From: Spirodela intermedia
Lineage: Eukaryota; Streptophyta; Magnoliopsida; Alismatales; Araceae
Length of the DNA stretch: 64,000 bases
Reading direction: 5' to 3'
NCBI GenBank assembly: GCA_902729315.2
Contig: LR746267.1
Location: forward strand, 3,356,386-3,420,385
Under the pieces are notes generated by a model that was given only the letters and a program-made list of their open reading frames with translations, was not told the origin of the DNA and did not search any database. Positions 23,304 to 33,581 of this stretch are shown in pieces. The position numbers and the translations under genes are program-made. Position 1 is the first letter of the stretch, and each line of letters opens with the position of its first letter.

Positions 23304-26300
23304 TGATAAGTCTTCATTATCATGAGTTAATAATTAGTAAATAATATAGTTTTAGACTTAAATCATGATAAATGGACTTATATTTATGTTAAAGTATAAA
23401 ATGTCATTTTCAGTTGATTAATGTAAATTTTTGGGTAATTATGTGATTTTATACGAATTTATATGATTTTTACAGTCTTACTTTTGAGATAAATGAAGAA
23501 AAAGAAATTAAAATAAAAATAAGACAAAATGGGGGGGACTCACCGACCAGTTGAGCCCACAAGTGGGTCCGAAGTGCAGTCAGGGAATAGCCGCAAGTAG
23601 GGGTTCGAGCGGCTTGAATCCATAGGGGCACATGTGTGCCACTCTTTTTCCACGTCATTAGTGGCCAGCCGACTGTGGGGCAAAGAATGGTCGTACACGC
23701 ACGAGAAAGGGACTTGCTTGAAAATGTAATATTACTATATATTCGCCCGAAAATTCGACGCACAAGTAATGTGGAACTAAACCCGCATCAGCTTCCCCAA
23801 AAAGGGGCAAACAACCATCATGGGTTCGAATCCTCCCAAAGCCAAAACTCATATTTTTTATCTAATTATCGTGACTTTCTTGTAGATCGCCGGTGAAGGA
23901 TTAAACAACCAGAATCGTTGGATCATCGGCAAAAATCTCATCAACGTAATTTGCGGAACATTGTTACTAAAATTGCTAAATGATTTGCAATAAAAAGATT
24001 GTAAATCTATCGAGTAAAGTATCTCCGATTGATCGATGAATAAGTCATCGTTGGAAAGAGGACTGATAAGTCTTCATTACCATGAGTTAATAATTAGTAA
24101 ATAATATAGTTTTAGCCTTAACTCATGATAAATAGACTTATATTTGTGTTAAAGCATGAAAAGTGGTTTTCAGTTGATTAACGTGAATTTTTGAGTAATT
24201 ATGTGATTTTATACGATTTTTACAGTCTTAGTTTTGAGATAAATGAAGAACAAGAAATAAAAATAAAAATATTGCAAAATCGGGGGACCTGCCGGCCAGC
24301 CGGGCCCGCAAGCGGGTCGGAAGCGCAGTCGGGGAGTAGCCGCGAGCAGGGGCTCGAGCGGCTTGCTTGGATCGATAGGGGCACGTGTGCGCCACTCCCC
24401 TTCCACGTCACCGGTGGCCAGCCGGCTGTGGGGCAAGGAGTGGTTGTACACGCGAGAGGACTTTGCCTAGAAAGCTAACTTTACTATATATTCACCCGAA
24501 TAATCCACGCACAACTGATGTGGGACTAAACCCGCGTCACACCTTGCTCAGGGGCGGGCGACCGCCGCGGGTTCGAATCCTCCCAGAGTCAAAATTCATA
24601 TATTTTTAACTGATTATCGCGACTTTCTTGCAGATCGCCGGTGAAGGATTAAGCAACCGGAATCGCTGGATCATCGGCGAAAATCTCGTCAACGCGATTC
24701 GCAGAGCATTGCTACTAAAATTGCTGAACGATTCGCGATAAAAGGATCGCAATCCATCGAGTAAATCATCTCCGATTGATCGACGAACAAGCCGTCGTCG
24801 GGAAGAGGACGATCCGCCGGGAGACGAGTCACCACCTCCTGAGAGCGTACCAGATGCGATGAAGAGCCTCCCCTTGCTGCGTGGATCTGAGGATGAAGCT
24901 CCCTGACACGCGCCCCACCTCCATCCAGCTCCTCTCCGTCGGGTGACAGCCGCCGGAGAGCCGCAAGGTCGCCGTTTTTCCGCTCCGCCGGGTGACAACC
25001 TCCGGAGACGATTCGACGACCCACTTCATTGATCTCTAGACTTCGCGAGAAGATCTAGAGATTGCCCACGTCGTCTTTGTCCAAGGAGAGCCTTCGAGGC
25101 CGTGGACACTGCACGACGATCCTCCCGAACGCTCAGGATTCCGGTGCATCGCCGACGCATCGCCGTCGCGACGCCGGAACTCTGTTTTCCTGCTTTCAAT
25201 TTAATTTACGCTTTATTTAGTGATACTTTGTGTGATTTTAATTTACCAAACTATACTTCGTTCAATTACGATTCTTCCGGCTTTTACAGATCTTAATTTG
25301 ATTAATTAAATCGTCTGTAATCGCTTACGTAAGAATCGCCGGGCGGAACTCTGTTTCCGCCTGATTCGCGTTCGCCGGGCACTGACGTCATCTTGTCGTC
25401 CGCACCCTTATTTCCTCTTTTTTTTTCGTGAATTTTAAATATATTTCCTTTTCATTTCCTAGTATAAAATTCATAGAAAATCGTATTCATTGAGAAAAAC
25501 TCTGAGTAATTACAAAATATTATATTACATCCCTGTGATCGACCTGGGAAATTACCGCTATTTTTGGAACTTTTATTGAATTATAATTGATATATTTATT
25601 TATAAATACTTCTAAATATCCGGAAATTCGTATTTTCTAGTTTTATAAATTTTAGATTTGCGTGATTTAATATACAACGACTGAGTCACGTCAAGGACAA
25701 TCCGCCGAGAGACAAGTCACCACCTCCTAAGAGTGTACCGGATGCGATGAAGAGCCTCCTCTTGTTGTGCGGACCTGAGGTTGAAGCTCCCTAACACACA
25801 CCCCACCTTTATCCAACTCCTCTCTGTCGTGTGACAGCCGCCGAAAAGTAGTAAAGTTATCATTTTTCTACTCTGCCAAGTAACAACCGCCAGAGACGAT
25901 TCGACGACTCATTTCATTGATCACTAGACTTCACAAGGAGATCTAAAGATTGCTCACATTGTCCTTGTCCAAGGAGAGCCTTTGAAGCTGTAGACACTAC
26001 ATGATGATCCTCCTAAACACTCAGGATTCCGTGCATCACTGACACATCGTCGTAGTGACGCTAAAATTCTATTTTCTTACTTTCAACTTAATTTTCGCTT
26101 CATTTAGTGATACTTTGTGTGATTTAAATTTACTAATATATACTTCATTCAATTACGATTCTTTTGACTTTTACAGATCTTAATTTCATCAATTAAATCA
26201 TCTGTAATCGCTTACGTAAGAATCATCAGGCTCAATTCTATTTTTGTCAATTCTCATTCGTCGAGCACTGACGCCATCTTGACATCTGCACCTTTATTTC

Positions 26301-26574
26301 TCTTTTTCTTGAATTTTAAATATATTTTCACTTTATTTCCTAGTATAAAATTCATAGAAAATAGTATTCTTTGAGGAAAATTTTGAATAATTACTAAATA
26401 TTATATTACATCTCTGTGATTGACCTAGAAAATTATTACTATTTTTAGAAGTTTTATTAAATTATACTTGATATATTTGTTAAAAAATATTTCTAAATAT
26501 CTAAAAATTTGTATTTTCTAATTTTATAAATTTTAAATTTACGTGATTTACTATACAACAACTAAGTCATGTCA
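23304..26574 (+). mobile_element. Solo LTR inserted in TPS copy 2 exon 7, split by a nested LTR
   Basis: The outer LTR runs 23304-24063 and 25694-26574, from TGATAAGTCTTCATT to GTCATGTCA. AGGAC flanks it at 23299-23303 and 26575-26579. Joining the flanks restores the terpene synthase reading frame (VED then IVKILFLK), which independently confirms the boundaries. A second LTR of the same family sits inside at 24064-25693. Confidence 0.92.
24064..25693 (+). mobile_element. Youngest-looking solo LTR, nested in the LTR at 23304-26574
   Basis: A complete 1630-bp LTR from TGATAAGTCTTCATT to GAGTCACGTCA, flanked by AGGAC at 24059-24063 and 25694-25698. It is the most CpG-rich copy (for example the GC-rich block at 24285-24360), so it looks least deaminated. 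It contains GGTTCGAATCC at 24570-24580. Its GC-rich part is free of stops over 50-130 codons in several frames, but the same ORFs are broken in every other copy, so I do not call a gene. Confidence 0.92.
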
Positions 26575-26615
26575 AGGACATAGTAAAGATACTGTTCTTG
26601 AAGTCTGCCAAGTAA

Positions 26616-27019
26616 GAAATGATAGAGAAGCCTTTTGCTTAGTTGCTAGATATTTTGCTTACATTTGACTTGAATGAATTTAAGTTGCTTGCGTTGCTAA
26701 TGTTGACTCCGATTGACATCATAAAGACTATCTTGGTTGTTTGCAACCATTCTTGAGGTCTTGAGCATAGATGCATCCACAAACCAAGTTGGACTTTCCC
26801 AACTTAGCCAAAGTACACGTGCAAACAGTGGCTTCACACGAAACATATGAAATCAGAACCTCACCTAGAAATGACAGATACATACAGCACTAAATAACAA
26901 GAAGACAGAAAGCGTGAGAGAAAGTTATAATGTGACATAAACAAAGATCTGATGAAAACGATGAACACATGCAGCACTAAATCGAGAAACCCATGTTACG
27001 TGTTGCACATTTTGTTTAG
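26616..27019. other. 3' flank of TPS copy 2, no gene seen
   Basis: Non-repetitive sequence directly after the TPS stop codon, probably the old 3' UTR and downstream flank of the terpene synthase. No open frame or RNA gene recognised. Confidence 0.5.
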
Positions 27020-27024
27020 ATAGA

Positions 27025-28689
27025 TGATAAGTTTTCATTATCATGAGTTAATAATTAGTAAATAATATAGTTTTAGCCTTAACTCATGATAAATAGACTT
27101 ATATTTGTGTTAAAGTGTGAAAAGTGGTTTTCAATTGATTAACGTGAATTTTTGAGTAATTATGTGATTTTATACGAATTTATATGATTTTTATAATCTT
27201 ACTCTTGAGATAAATGAAGAAAAAAAATAAAAATAAAAATATAGCAAAATGGGGGGACCCGCCAGCCAACTGGGCCTAGGCCTACAAGTGGGTCAGAAGC
27301 ACAGTCGAGTAGGAGCTGCGAGCAAGGCTCAAGCGGCAAGGACTAACAGGGGCACATGTGCGCCACTCCCCTTCCATGTCACTGATGGCCAACTGACTAT
27401 GGGGCAAGGAGTGGTCATACACGTGCGAGAAAGGGACTTGCTTGCAAATGTAATATTATTATATATTCACCTAAACCTTGGGTGCACAAGCGATGTGGGA
27501 TTAAACCCATATCACATCTTCCGTAGAAAGGGTTCAATGATTGTAATACCTAAACTATCCCTTATTTATAACAAAGATGTACCATGATGACGTCATTAGA
27601 TGAGGGCATTATAGTACTTTTATCTATCTCTCTCATGTAGGCGAGCAACCGACATGGGGTTTGAATCCTCTTAGAGCCAAAACTCATATTTCTTATCTAA
27701 TTATCGCGACCTTCTTATAGGTCGCCAGTGAAGGATTAAGCCACTAGAATCGTTAGATCATCAACAAAAATCTCGTCAATGCGATTCGTAGAGTATTGTT
27801 ACTAAAATTGCTGAATGATTCGCAATAAAAAGATCACGAATCTATCGAGTAAAGCATCCTCGATTGATCGACAAACAAGCTGTCGTCGAGAAGAGGACGA
27901 TCTACCAGGAGACGAGTCACCACCTCTTGAGAGCGTATTGAATGTGATGAAGAACCTCTTCTTGCTGTGCAGACCTGAGGATGAAGCTCCCTAACATGTG
28001 CCCCACCTCCATCCAGATCCTCTCTGTCGGCTGACAACTGCTAGAGAGTCACAAAGTCACCGTTTTTCTACTTTGTCGGGTGACAGTCACCGGAGACGAT
28101 TCAACAACTCATTTCATTGATCTCTAGACTTTGTAAAGAGATCTAGAGATTGCCCACATCGTCTTTGTCCAAAGAAAGTCTTCAAGGACATAGACACTAC
28201 ACAACGATCCTTCTGAATGCTCAGGATTTCAATGCATCGCCGACGCATCGTCGCCGCGACGCCGGAACTTTGTTTTCCTACTTTCAACTTAATTTTCATT
28301 TCATTTAGTGATAATTTGTATGATTTAAATTTACCAAGATATACTTCATTCAATTATGATTCTTTCAAATTTTATAAATCTTAATTTGATCAATTAAATC
28401 TTCTGTAATCACTTACGTAAGAATTGTCAAACGGAACTTTATTTTCACCAAGCGCTAACATCATCTTGACATCCGCACCCTTATTTCTTTTTTCTGTAAA
28501 TTTTAAATATATTTTATTTTTATTTCCTAATATAAAATTCATAGAAAATAGTACTATTTGTGAAAATTTTATTGAATTATAATTGATATATTTGTTCAAA
28601 AATATTTCTAAATATTTGAAAATTCGTATTTTCTAGTTTTATAAATTTTAAATTTACATGATTTACTATACAACGACTAAATCACATCA
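27025..28689 (+). mobile_element. Solo LTR downstream of TPS copy 2
   Basis: Complete 1665-bp family LTR from TGATAAGTTTTCATT to AATCACATCA. The exact 5-bp duplication ATAGA flanks it at 27020-27024 and 28690-28694. It belongs to the longer subfamily with an extra block of about 110 bp (about 27530-27642) that contains ATGACGTCAT. Many CG sites are decayed. Confidence 0.92.
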
Positions 28690-28694
28690 ATAGA

Positions 28695-29303
28695 TGGTCA
28701 TCAAGATATATGAAAAATGATTAGGCCAAAGGTCCACAAAATAGTCTAACTCCTCACTGAGTTTATAGTCAATCTGAAGGAGGCATCACCCTCTTAGTAG
28801 ACAACAAAATGAGGCCGTGCCTTTAAAAAACATAACTACTATTTGTCACTGAGTGACCAATGGTTGACAGGTGATTACACAAGATTTGACTAGTAATATA
28901 TAGTATTGATAGATGCAATAAAATCAGGATATAAAAATTGGGAAAATATAACACATTGGCATTCAAAATATTCAAAGCAATTAGGTTAAGAGATTAGAGT
29001 GCTGTTTGTAGTGATAGATTATGTATGAGTACAGGATAAAATAATTTAACAAAAATTATCGCAGTGCTTTAATGAGCTGTCAAGCATAGAAGGAAGGAAC
29101 ATCTTCTCCTTGCACACAAATGTTAATAAAATATTTTTTTTCTCATTTAATCTTAATAAAAGTCGATTTCCACGGTTTGTACAAGTCCCTATTCCCTGTG
29201 GATGGAAGGGATTCTGAGATAAAACAGAACGGTGATCAATAGTTTGGCCAACGCTTGGGCGCGAGTAGCAGAGATTGAAACCCAGAAATGATGAGAAATA
29301 AAA
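28695..29303. other. AT-rich flank without recognised gene
   Basis: No coding signal, tRNA or known repeat was seen. It separates the last TPS-associated LTR from the hairpin and PPR gene that follow. Confidence 0.4.
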
Positions 29304-29387
29304 ACTGTGGGTTGAGAACCCTCCTTATAAAGTTGACATTTCTCTTTCCCAAAGTCAACTTTATAAGGAGGGTTCTCAACCCACAGT
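29304..29387. repeat. Perfect 34-bp inverted repeat (hairpin, 16-nt loop)
   Basis: The left arm 29304-29337 begins ACTGTGGGTTGAGAACCC and the right arm 29354-29387 is its exact reverse complement, ending GGGTTCTCAACCCACAGT. The loop is the 16 bases 29338-29353. Pairing does not extend beyond the arms, and no target duplication was seen. It lies about 250 bp beyond the stop codon of the minus-strand PPR gene, so it may be in that transcript's 3' region. A MIRNA-like foldback, a small foldback element or a local inverted duplication are all possible. Confidence 0.9.
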
Positions 29388-29638
29388 CGAAAGGAAGAGA
29401 GGACTGATCAATTCTTCAGATGTCAATCTAGGGACACCTTTCCAAGAATCCATCCGGAGAAACCCCTTCGAACAGGAGAAATTCGAAAGTTTTTCGCTTT
29501 AATCATGCAAGAGTAGGTAAGAATAACAACCGTTACGACTCGACATTGCTGTAGATGAGAATTATATCCAAGAACAGCACTGTATTTCTTCTTATTCTCA
29601 TCTTGTGATTCAGGGACCGCGGGGATGCAGAGGGCCGA

Positions 29639-30892
29639 TCATGCGGACTCCGGCGTCGCCACCGCCGCCGCAGCCGAGGGAGAAGGCATCCGTACGCTCA
29701 TCTCGTCGTAGTTCTTCAGCCATGAAAGCTTCACGAGCTTCTCTGCGTCGTCCGCTCTTGAGCACGCGGACAAGGAGTCCGCCACCTCCTGCAGGATCTC
29801 CGCCGTGACGCAACACTTCCGGCTGATGCTCTCCTTGCACATGCTGAGCGCCAGATCGAGCTCCCCTGCCTGACAGAGCCTGGGCACCATCGTCTCGAAG
29901 GTCTCCCTGTTGGGACGGCACCCGTTCTTCGTCAAATTCTCGAACACCTTCCTGGCATCGTCCAGGTTCCCGGCCTCGCAGTGCCCCTTGATCAGAGAAT
30001 TGAAGGTAAAGGTGTCCGGCCGCAGCCCCATGCCCGGAAGTCGCTCGACGATCTCCGCCGCCTCCGTCGTCCTCGAGCCAAGCACCAGCCCCCTCAGCTT
30101 CGCGTTGAAGCTCTTCACATCGGGCTGACATTTCTTCTGGGCCATCAGCTCCCAGATTTTCTCGGCATCTGAGAATCGCCCATGGGAGTAGAACCCGTCA
30201 AGGAGGGTGTTGAAGGTGATCAAGTTGGGCTCTGCCCCGCGCTCCTCCATCATCTCCAACAAGCACATTGCCCCGTCGAGATCGCTCCTCCTGCACATGG
30301 ACTTGATCAAGATGTTGTAGGAGACCTTGTCGGGGGCGATCCCCGGGCACTCCGCGGGGATCGACCGGAACAGTTCGTCAATCCGCTCCGGGTCCGCAGC
30401 GGCGGAACATGCGCTGAGCAGCGCGTTGAAGGACAACGCGGTGCGGCAACAGCCGAGGGAGGGCAGCTGCCGGAAGGTCTCCTCCGCCGCCGCCGCCATC
30501 CCGGCCTTGCCGTAGAGGCCGATCACCCGGGCGGCGAAGCCCTCGCGGGCGATGTCTTCCCCGTACCGCTTCTGATCCTCCAGGATCTCCTCGACGCCGT
30601 CGTGCCTGCCGGCCGCCGCAAGGCGCTGGACGGCGACCTCGTAGACCCGGTGCTTGGAGCGGAATCGGCGGCAGGCGGAGGCCTCCTTGAAGCGGGAAAC
30701 GAGCCTGTGGAGGTCGCGCTCATTGAAGAGGTCGCCGACCACTTCCTCCACTCCCTGGTCGGGGCGCCTCATCGGATTAGGGGATGGCACTGGCCGAGGT
30801 TTCCGACTGCCCACGGCGGCGACTGAACGGTTTGCGTGGCGGGCCCTTGAGCACCGGAAGAGGCGGGAGAGAGTGCTCGAAGAAGACGCCAT
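29639..30892 (-). CDS. P-class PPR protein, mitoribosome-associated type (At1g55890/At3g13160-like)
   Basis: Intronless, 417 codons. I start at ATG 30892 (MASSSSTLSRLF), because the longer frame upstream begins with a non-ATG codon. The N-terminal ~45 residues are rich in Arg, Ser and Ala, as in a mitochondrial targeting peptide. Tandem 35-residue PPR motifs follow (for example VSYNILIKSMCRRSDLDGA and ITFNTLLDGFYSHGRFSDA) to about residue 370, then a short C-terminal tail. The segments EEILEDQKRY and EGFAARVIGLYGKAGM closely resemble Arabidopsis At1g55890 and At3g13160, which I recall as PPR subunits of the plant mitochondrial ribosome. PPR repeats bind RNA. It has no E or DYW domain, so editing activity is not expected. 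No splice sites are needed and the frame is intact. Confidence 0.88.
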   Translation of the reverse strand: MASSSSTLSRLFRCSRARHANRSVAAVGSRKPRPVPSPNPMRRPDQGVEEVVGDLFNERDLHRLVSRFKEASACRRFRSKHRVYEVAVQRLAAAGRHDGVEEILEDQKRYGEDIAREGFAARVIGLYGKAGMAAAAEETFRQLPSLGCCRTALSFNALLSACSAAADPERIDELFRSIPAECPGIAPDKVSYNILIKSMCRRSDLDGAMCLLEMMEERGAEPNLITFNTLLDGFYSHGRFSDAEKIWELMAQKKCQPDVKSFNAKLRGLVLGSRTTEAAEIVERLPGMGLRPDTFTFNSLIKGHCEAGNLDDARKVFENLTKNGCRPNRETFETMVPRLCQAGELDLALSMCKESISRKCCVTAEILQEVADSLSACSRADDAEKLVKLSWLKNYDEMSVRMPSPSAAAAVATPESA

Positions 30893-33581
30893 CGGAGCTC
30901 TCCGCCCCGCCACCACTGCCGGAGAGCGAGGACGCCGCCGGCATTAATAACACTAGGGCTTTTTGGGAGTTTTAGACATCCAGGACAACTTACTGCATTG
31001 ATGACTTATTGAAAATAATAAAAACAGGCATTTACGGAATATCAACTATTATACACAATAAACTGAGTAAATCAGGGGAAAAAAAAATTGTCTCAGAGGA
31101 AGACTGCCATGGATTTTCAGCCGCAGCTTGTAAGGCAACGGGGTAAATTAAATCAATTAATAAAACTAAAGTAGGTTTAATTATCAATATACCTAAAATA
31201 AAAATTAAAAAAATAATGTTTTACTTTTCATATTTGATTGGAAACTATTAGTTCATAGTAAGCTATATTTCTTCACTGATTTTCTATTAAATTTAAATAT
31301 TTCTTGATTTTTTAGATTTATTTTTATCAATCCTAGTTGTAGTGGGTTTACATAGACTTATTTGAGTTGACACAAAACGTTTTGGGTTGATACACCAAGT
31401 GGCTTAATTAGGTCAACACATTATCTCATTATAGTTAATCCACACATTAAAATTCCATGTGTTAAATGCCAAGATTTAGAGTATTTGACTTTTGTATGAC
31501 ATAAGTTTGCTTTCCACAACAAAAATAGCTAAATATTATAGTTTATATCTTGGTTCATGAGTTTTTCTAGCTAAATATATTATAAATTAATCTTTTTACC
31601 TTATTTCTATGTGATTATTTCTTACCATCGAAATCTTTAAATCCAGCATAATATTGCCAAAAATTGGGGGGCTAGAAAGCAAAATCCCCACCATGGTTCA
31701 ATTGATGAGCCACTATCAAAGCTTGAACTTATCTAAAGGAAAATACAAAGTTGACTACAATCTATATTTTAATTTAGGATCTAGGGTTGCCATAACCTAT
31801 TGACAATCCATTGGAGCTTTTACTGATTATGAGGTTAGTCTCCTTCAATGTAATTGTGCCCTCAAGCTTGAATCCATTTCATGAAAAACTGATGTGTGTA
31901 CTAAAATGTTAATTTTGCTGTCCCTATGAAATTTTTTGTTGGTTCCTAGATAGCTAGTTACACAAATCAAGGAGGGGCTGAATAAATTCGTTATATATTA
32001 ATTGTGACTGTTTTGTTTTTAGTCTTCTAGATATTTTATTAAATTAAATCAAGTTATTTAATAGTAATTCGGCCAAACCCCTTCAACCTACATCCATTTC
32101 TAGCATTGCAATTCTGACTCCATTACACTTATCTTGAGAATACATCTAATTTCATATTATCAACGCCCCTTACAACATTGACACTTGCAAGATTTCTAAG
32201 CTTTCTAAAAACCTTTATAACATCAACTCTGAAAGTCCATCTATCAACTAGAATTATATCTCTAGATAACCTCAATAACACAGGATAATTATTTAAAAAA
32301 TTCTTCTAAGTTTCTATGCAAGTGCAAAATAAATAATTAGAAATATTTTGTTGAAATGTGCTGATGTATTGGTGTACAATAAGGAAGCTAGTAGTGAAAG
32401 AAGGCCAACATGTTAAAGCTCATCAATGAGCAAAGTAGCAATTGATCCTCTAATGCTGTAGGTGTTTGGGGTGCAAATTGCAACAGGGTTTGTTCAGGAT
32501 GAGAAAGATGTCTTGGAGACTCTTGAAGGTAGAACATGGCAATGTGAAGACACTATCAGATTTAATCATGCTCCCTTTGATTTCTCTTTGTCCTTACATT
32601 AATTTGGGTGAAAGGTCACTTTTTATGTTGGGCTTATCGAATCAAATGCTTAACTCAATAGTAAGTAATTGTAGGCTTAATGATTTCAGTATTTTGATTC
32701 CACTCTATGTAAGCTTTCTAATATCTTATTGAAAGTTTATTTCTCTAAAATATTTTTTCAAATAAAAATCATTTTAATAAGCTAAGTTAGAAACTTTGAC
32801 CTTTTTGCTCTCAAATGAAATTATAAAGTCAATAATCTTGTAAAAAAATGACAAATTGAATAATCTTACAAAGTAAAATTATATATTTATTACACGGTTC
32901 TTCTTCTAATTTTCTTTTAGTCATCTATGACATAGATAAATATTTTCCTCTTTGTCTTCTAAAATACATGATTTAATCTACTTAATAGGGGTGCTATATA
33001 TTTAGAACTTCCTTCTATGTTATTATTTGTGGTGCTGGTAATTATAGGATATACTCATAAACTTCTTTCATACAAGTAGAAAATAAGTTCAGATATTACT
33101 TCTTAGATTTGAGGCTACATTTAGAAACAGGGGAAGTTGAATTGATCAAATTTTAGTTTTTCTTCAATGTTCTTTTTCTAATCTTATAACTTTTAGGGTT
33201 CTAAATCAAAGGCACTATGCTTTTAATAGTGGTTCTTAACTTTCACTAAACCAACTCCTCACCAATCAAAATTGCTTATTATCAAGCTCAGCTCCTATTT
33301 TCTTCAAAAAAAATTCTAGATCATCAATTATGGATAAATTACAGGGATCAGCACCATATAGTCATTAAATAAGAAGTTAATCACAAGTTTACCAAAATAA
33401 AATAATGAAAGATTTGACTATGTTGTTTCTAGATGATGTCATTAACTTAAATGTTTGTCTAGAAATTTTATAAAGAGGATGATGAATTGTAACTCAATTT
33501 TCCTACTATCTTCTAATTGTGAACTTAGGTGATTGTTGAAGGCACTATCACGTCAATCCAATTGAAGGTCATGTCTAACTT
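30893..33581. other. Intergenic AT-rich region, no gene seen
   Basis: The first ~70 bases are the putative 5' leader of the minus-strand PPR gene. The rest is AT-rich with only short chance ORFs (for example 32466-32732) that show no recognisable domain. No LTR, tRNA or tandem repeat was found by eye. Confidence 0.4.

Larger units (their letters stand above)
22752..26615 (+). pseudogene. Terpene synthase pseudogene, TPS-g type, copy 2 (exons 6-7)
   Basis: Exon 6 is partial, from about 22752 to the donor AAG|GT at 22915. It reads [13 protein letters not shown], then [19 protein letters not shown], then NDLGTAK, the first half of the second metal-binding (NSE/DTE-type) motif. Exon 7 starts near 23053 and reads RGLTDDGDAHRHIRGLIS. 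After a one-base deletion it continues AWKDLNGDALAASPLPF and YFYQYGDNPKAPSVED. The family LTR at 23304-26574 interrupts it here. The last codons resume at 26575 and end ILFLKSAK, with TAA at 26613-26615. Defects are an extra G near 22765, stops in exon 7 (TAA, TAG, TAG) and an acceptor CAG changed to CAA at 23050-23052. It joins gypsy integrase at its 5' end. Confidence 0.85.

Noticed and set aside
24570-24580. Possible tRNA gene inside the LTR
   Set aside because: Only a T-arm/B-box match is present; the T stem is imperfect and I could not find a matching acceptor stem, D-arm and anticodon arm by eye.
24385-25024. ORFs of 60-130 codons in the GC-rich part of the LTRs on both strands
   Set aside because: They recur at the same LTR positions but are broken by stops in other copies and lie in noncoding LTR sequence.
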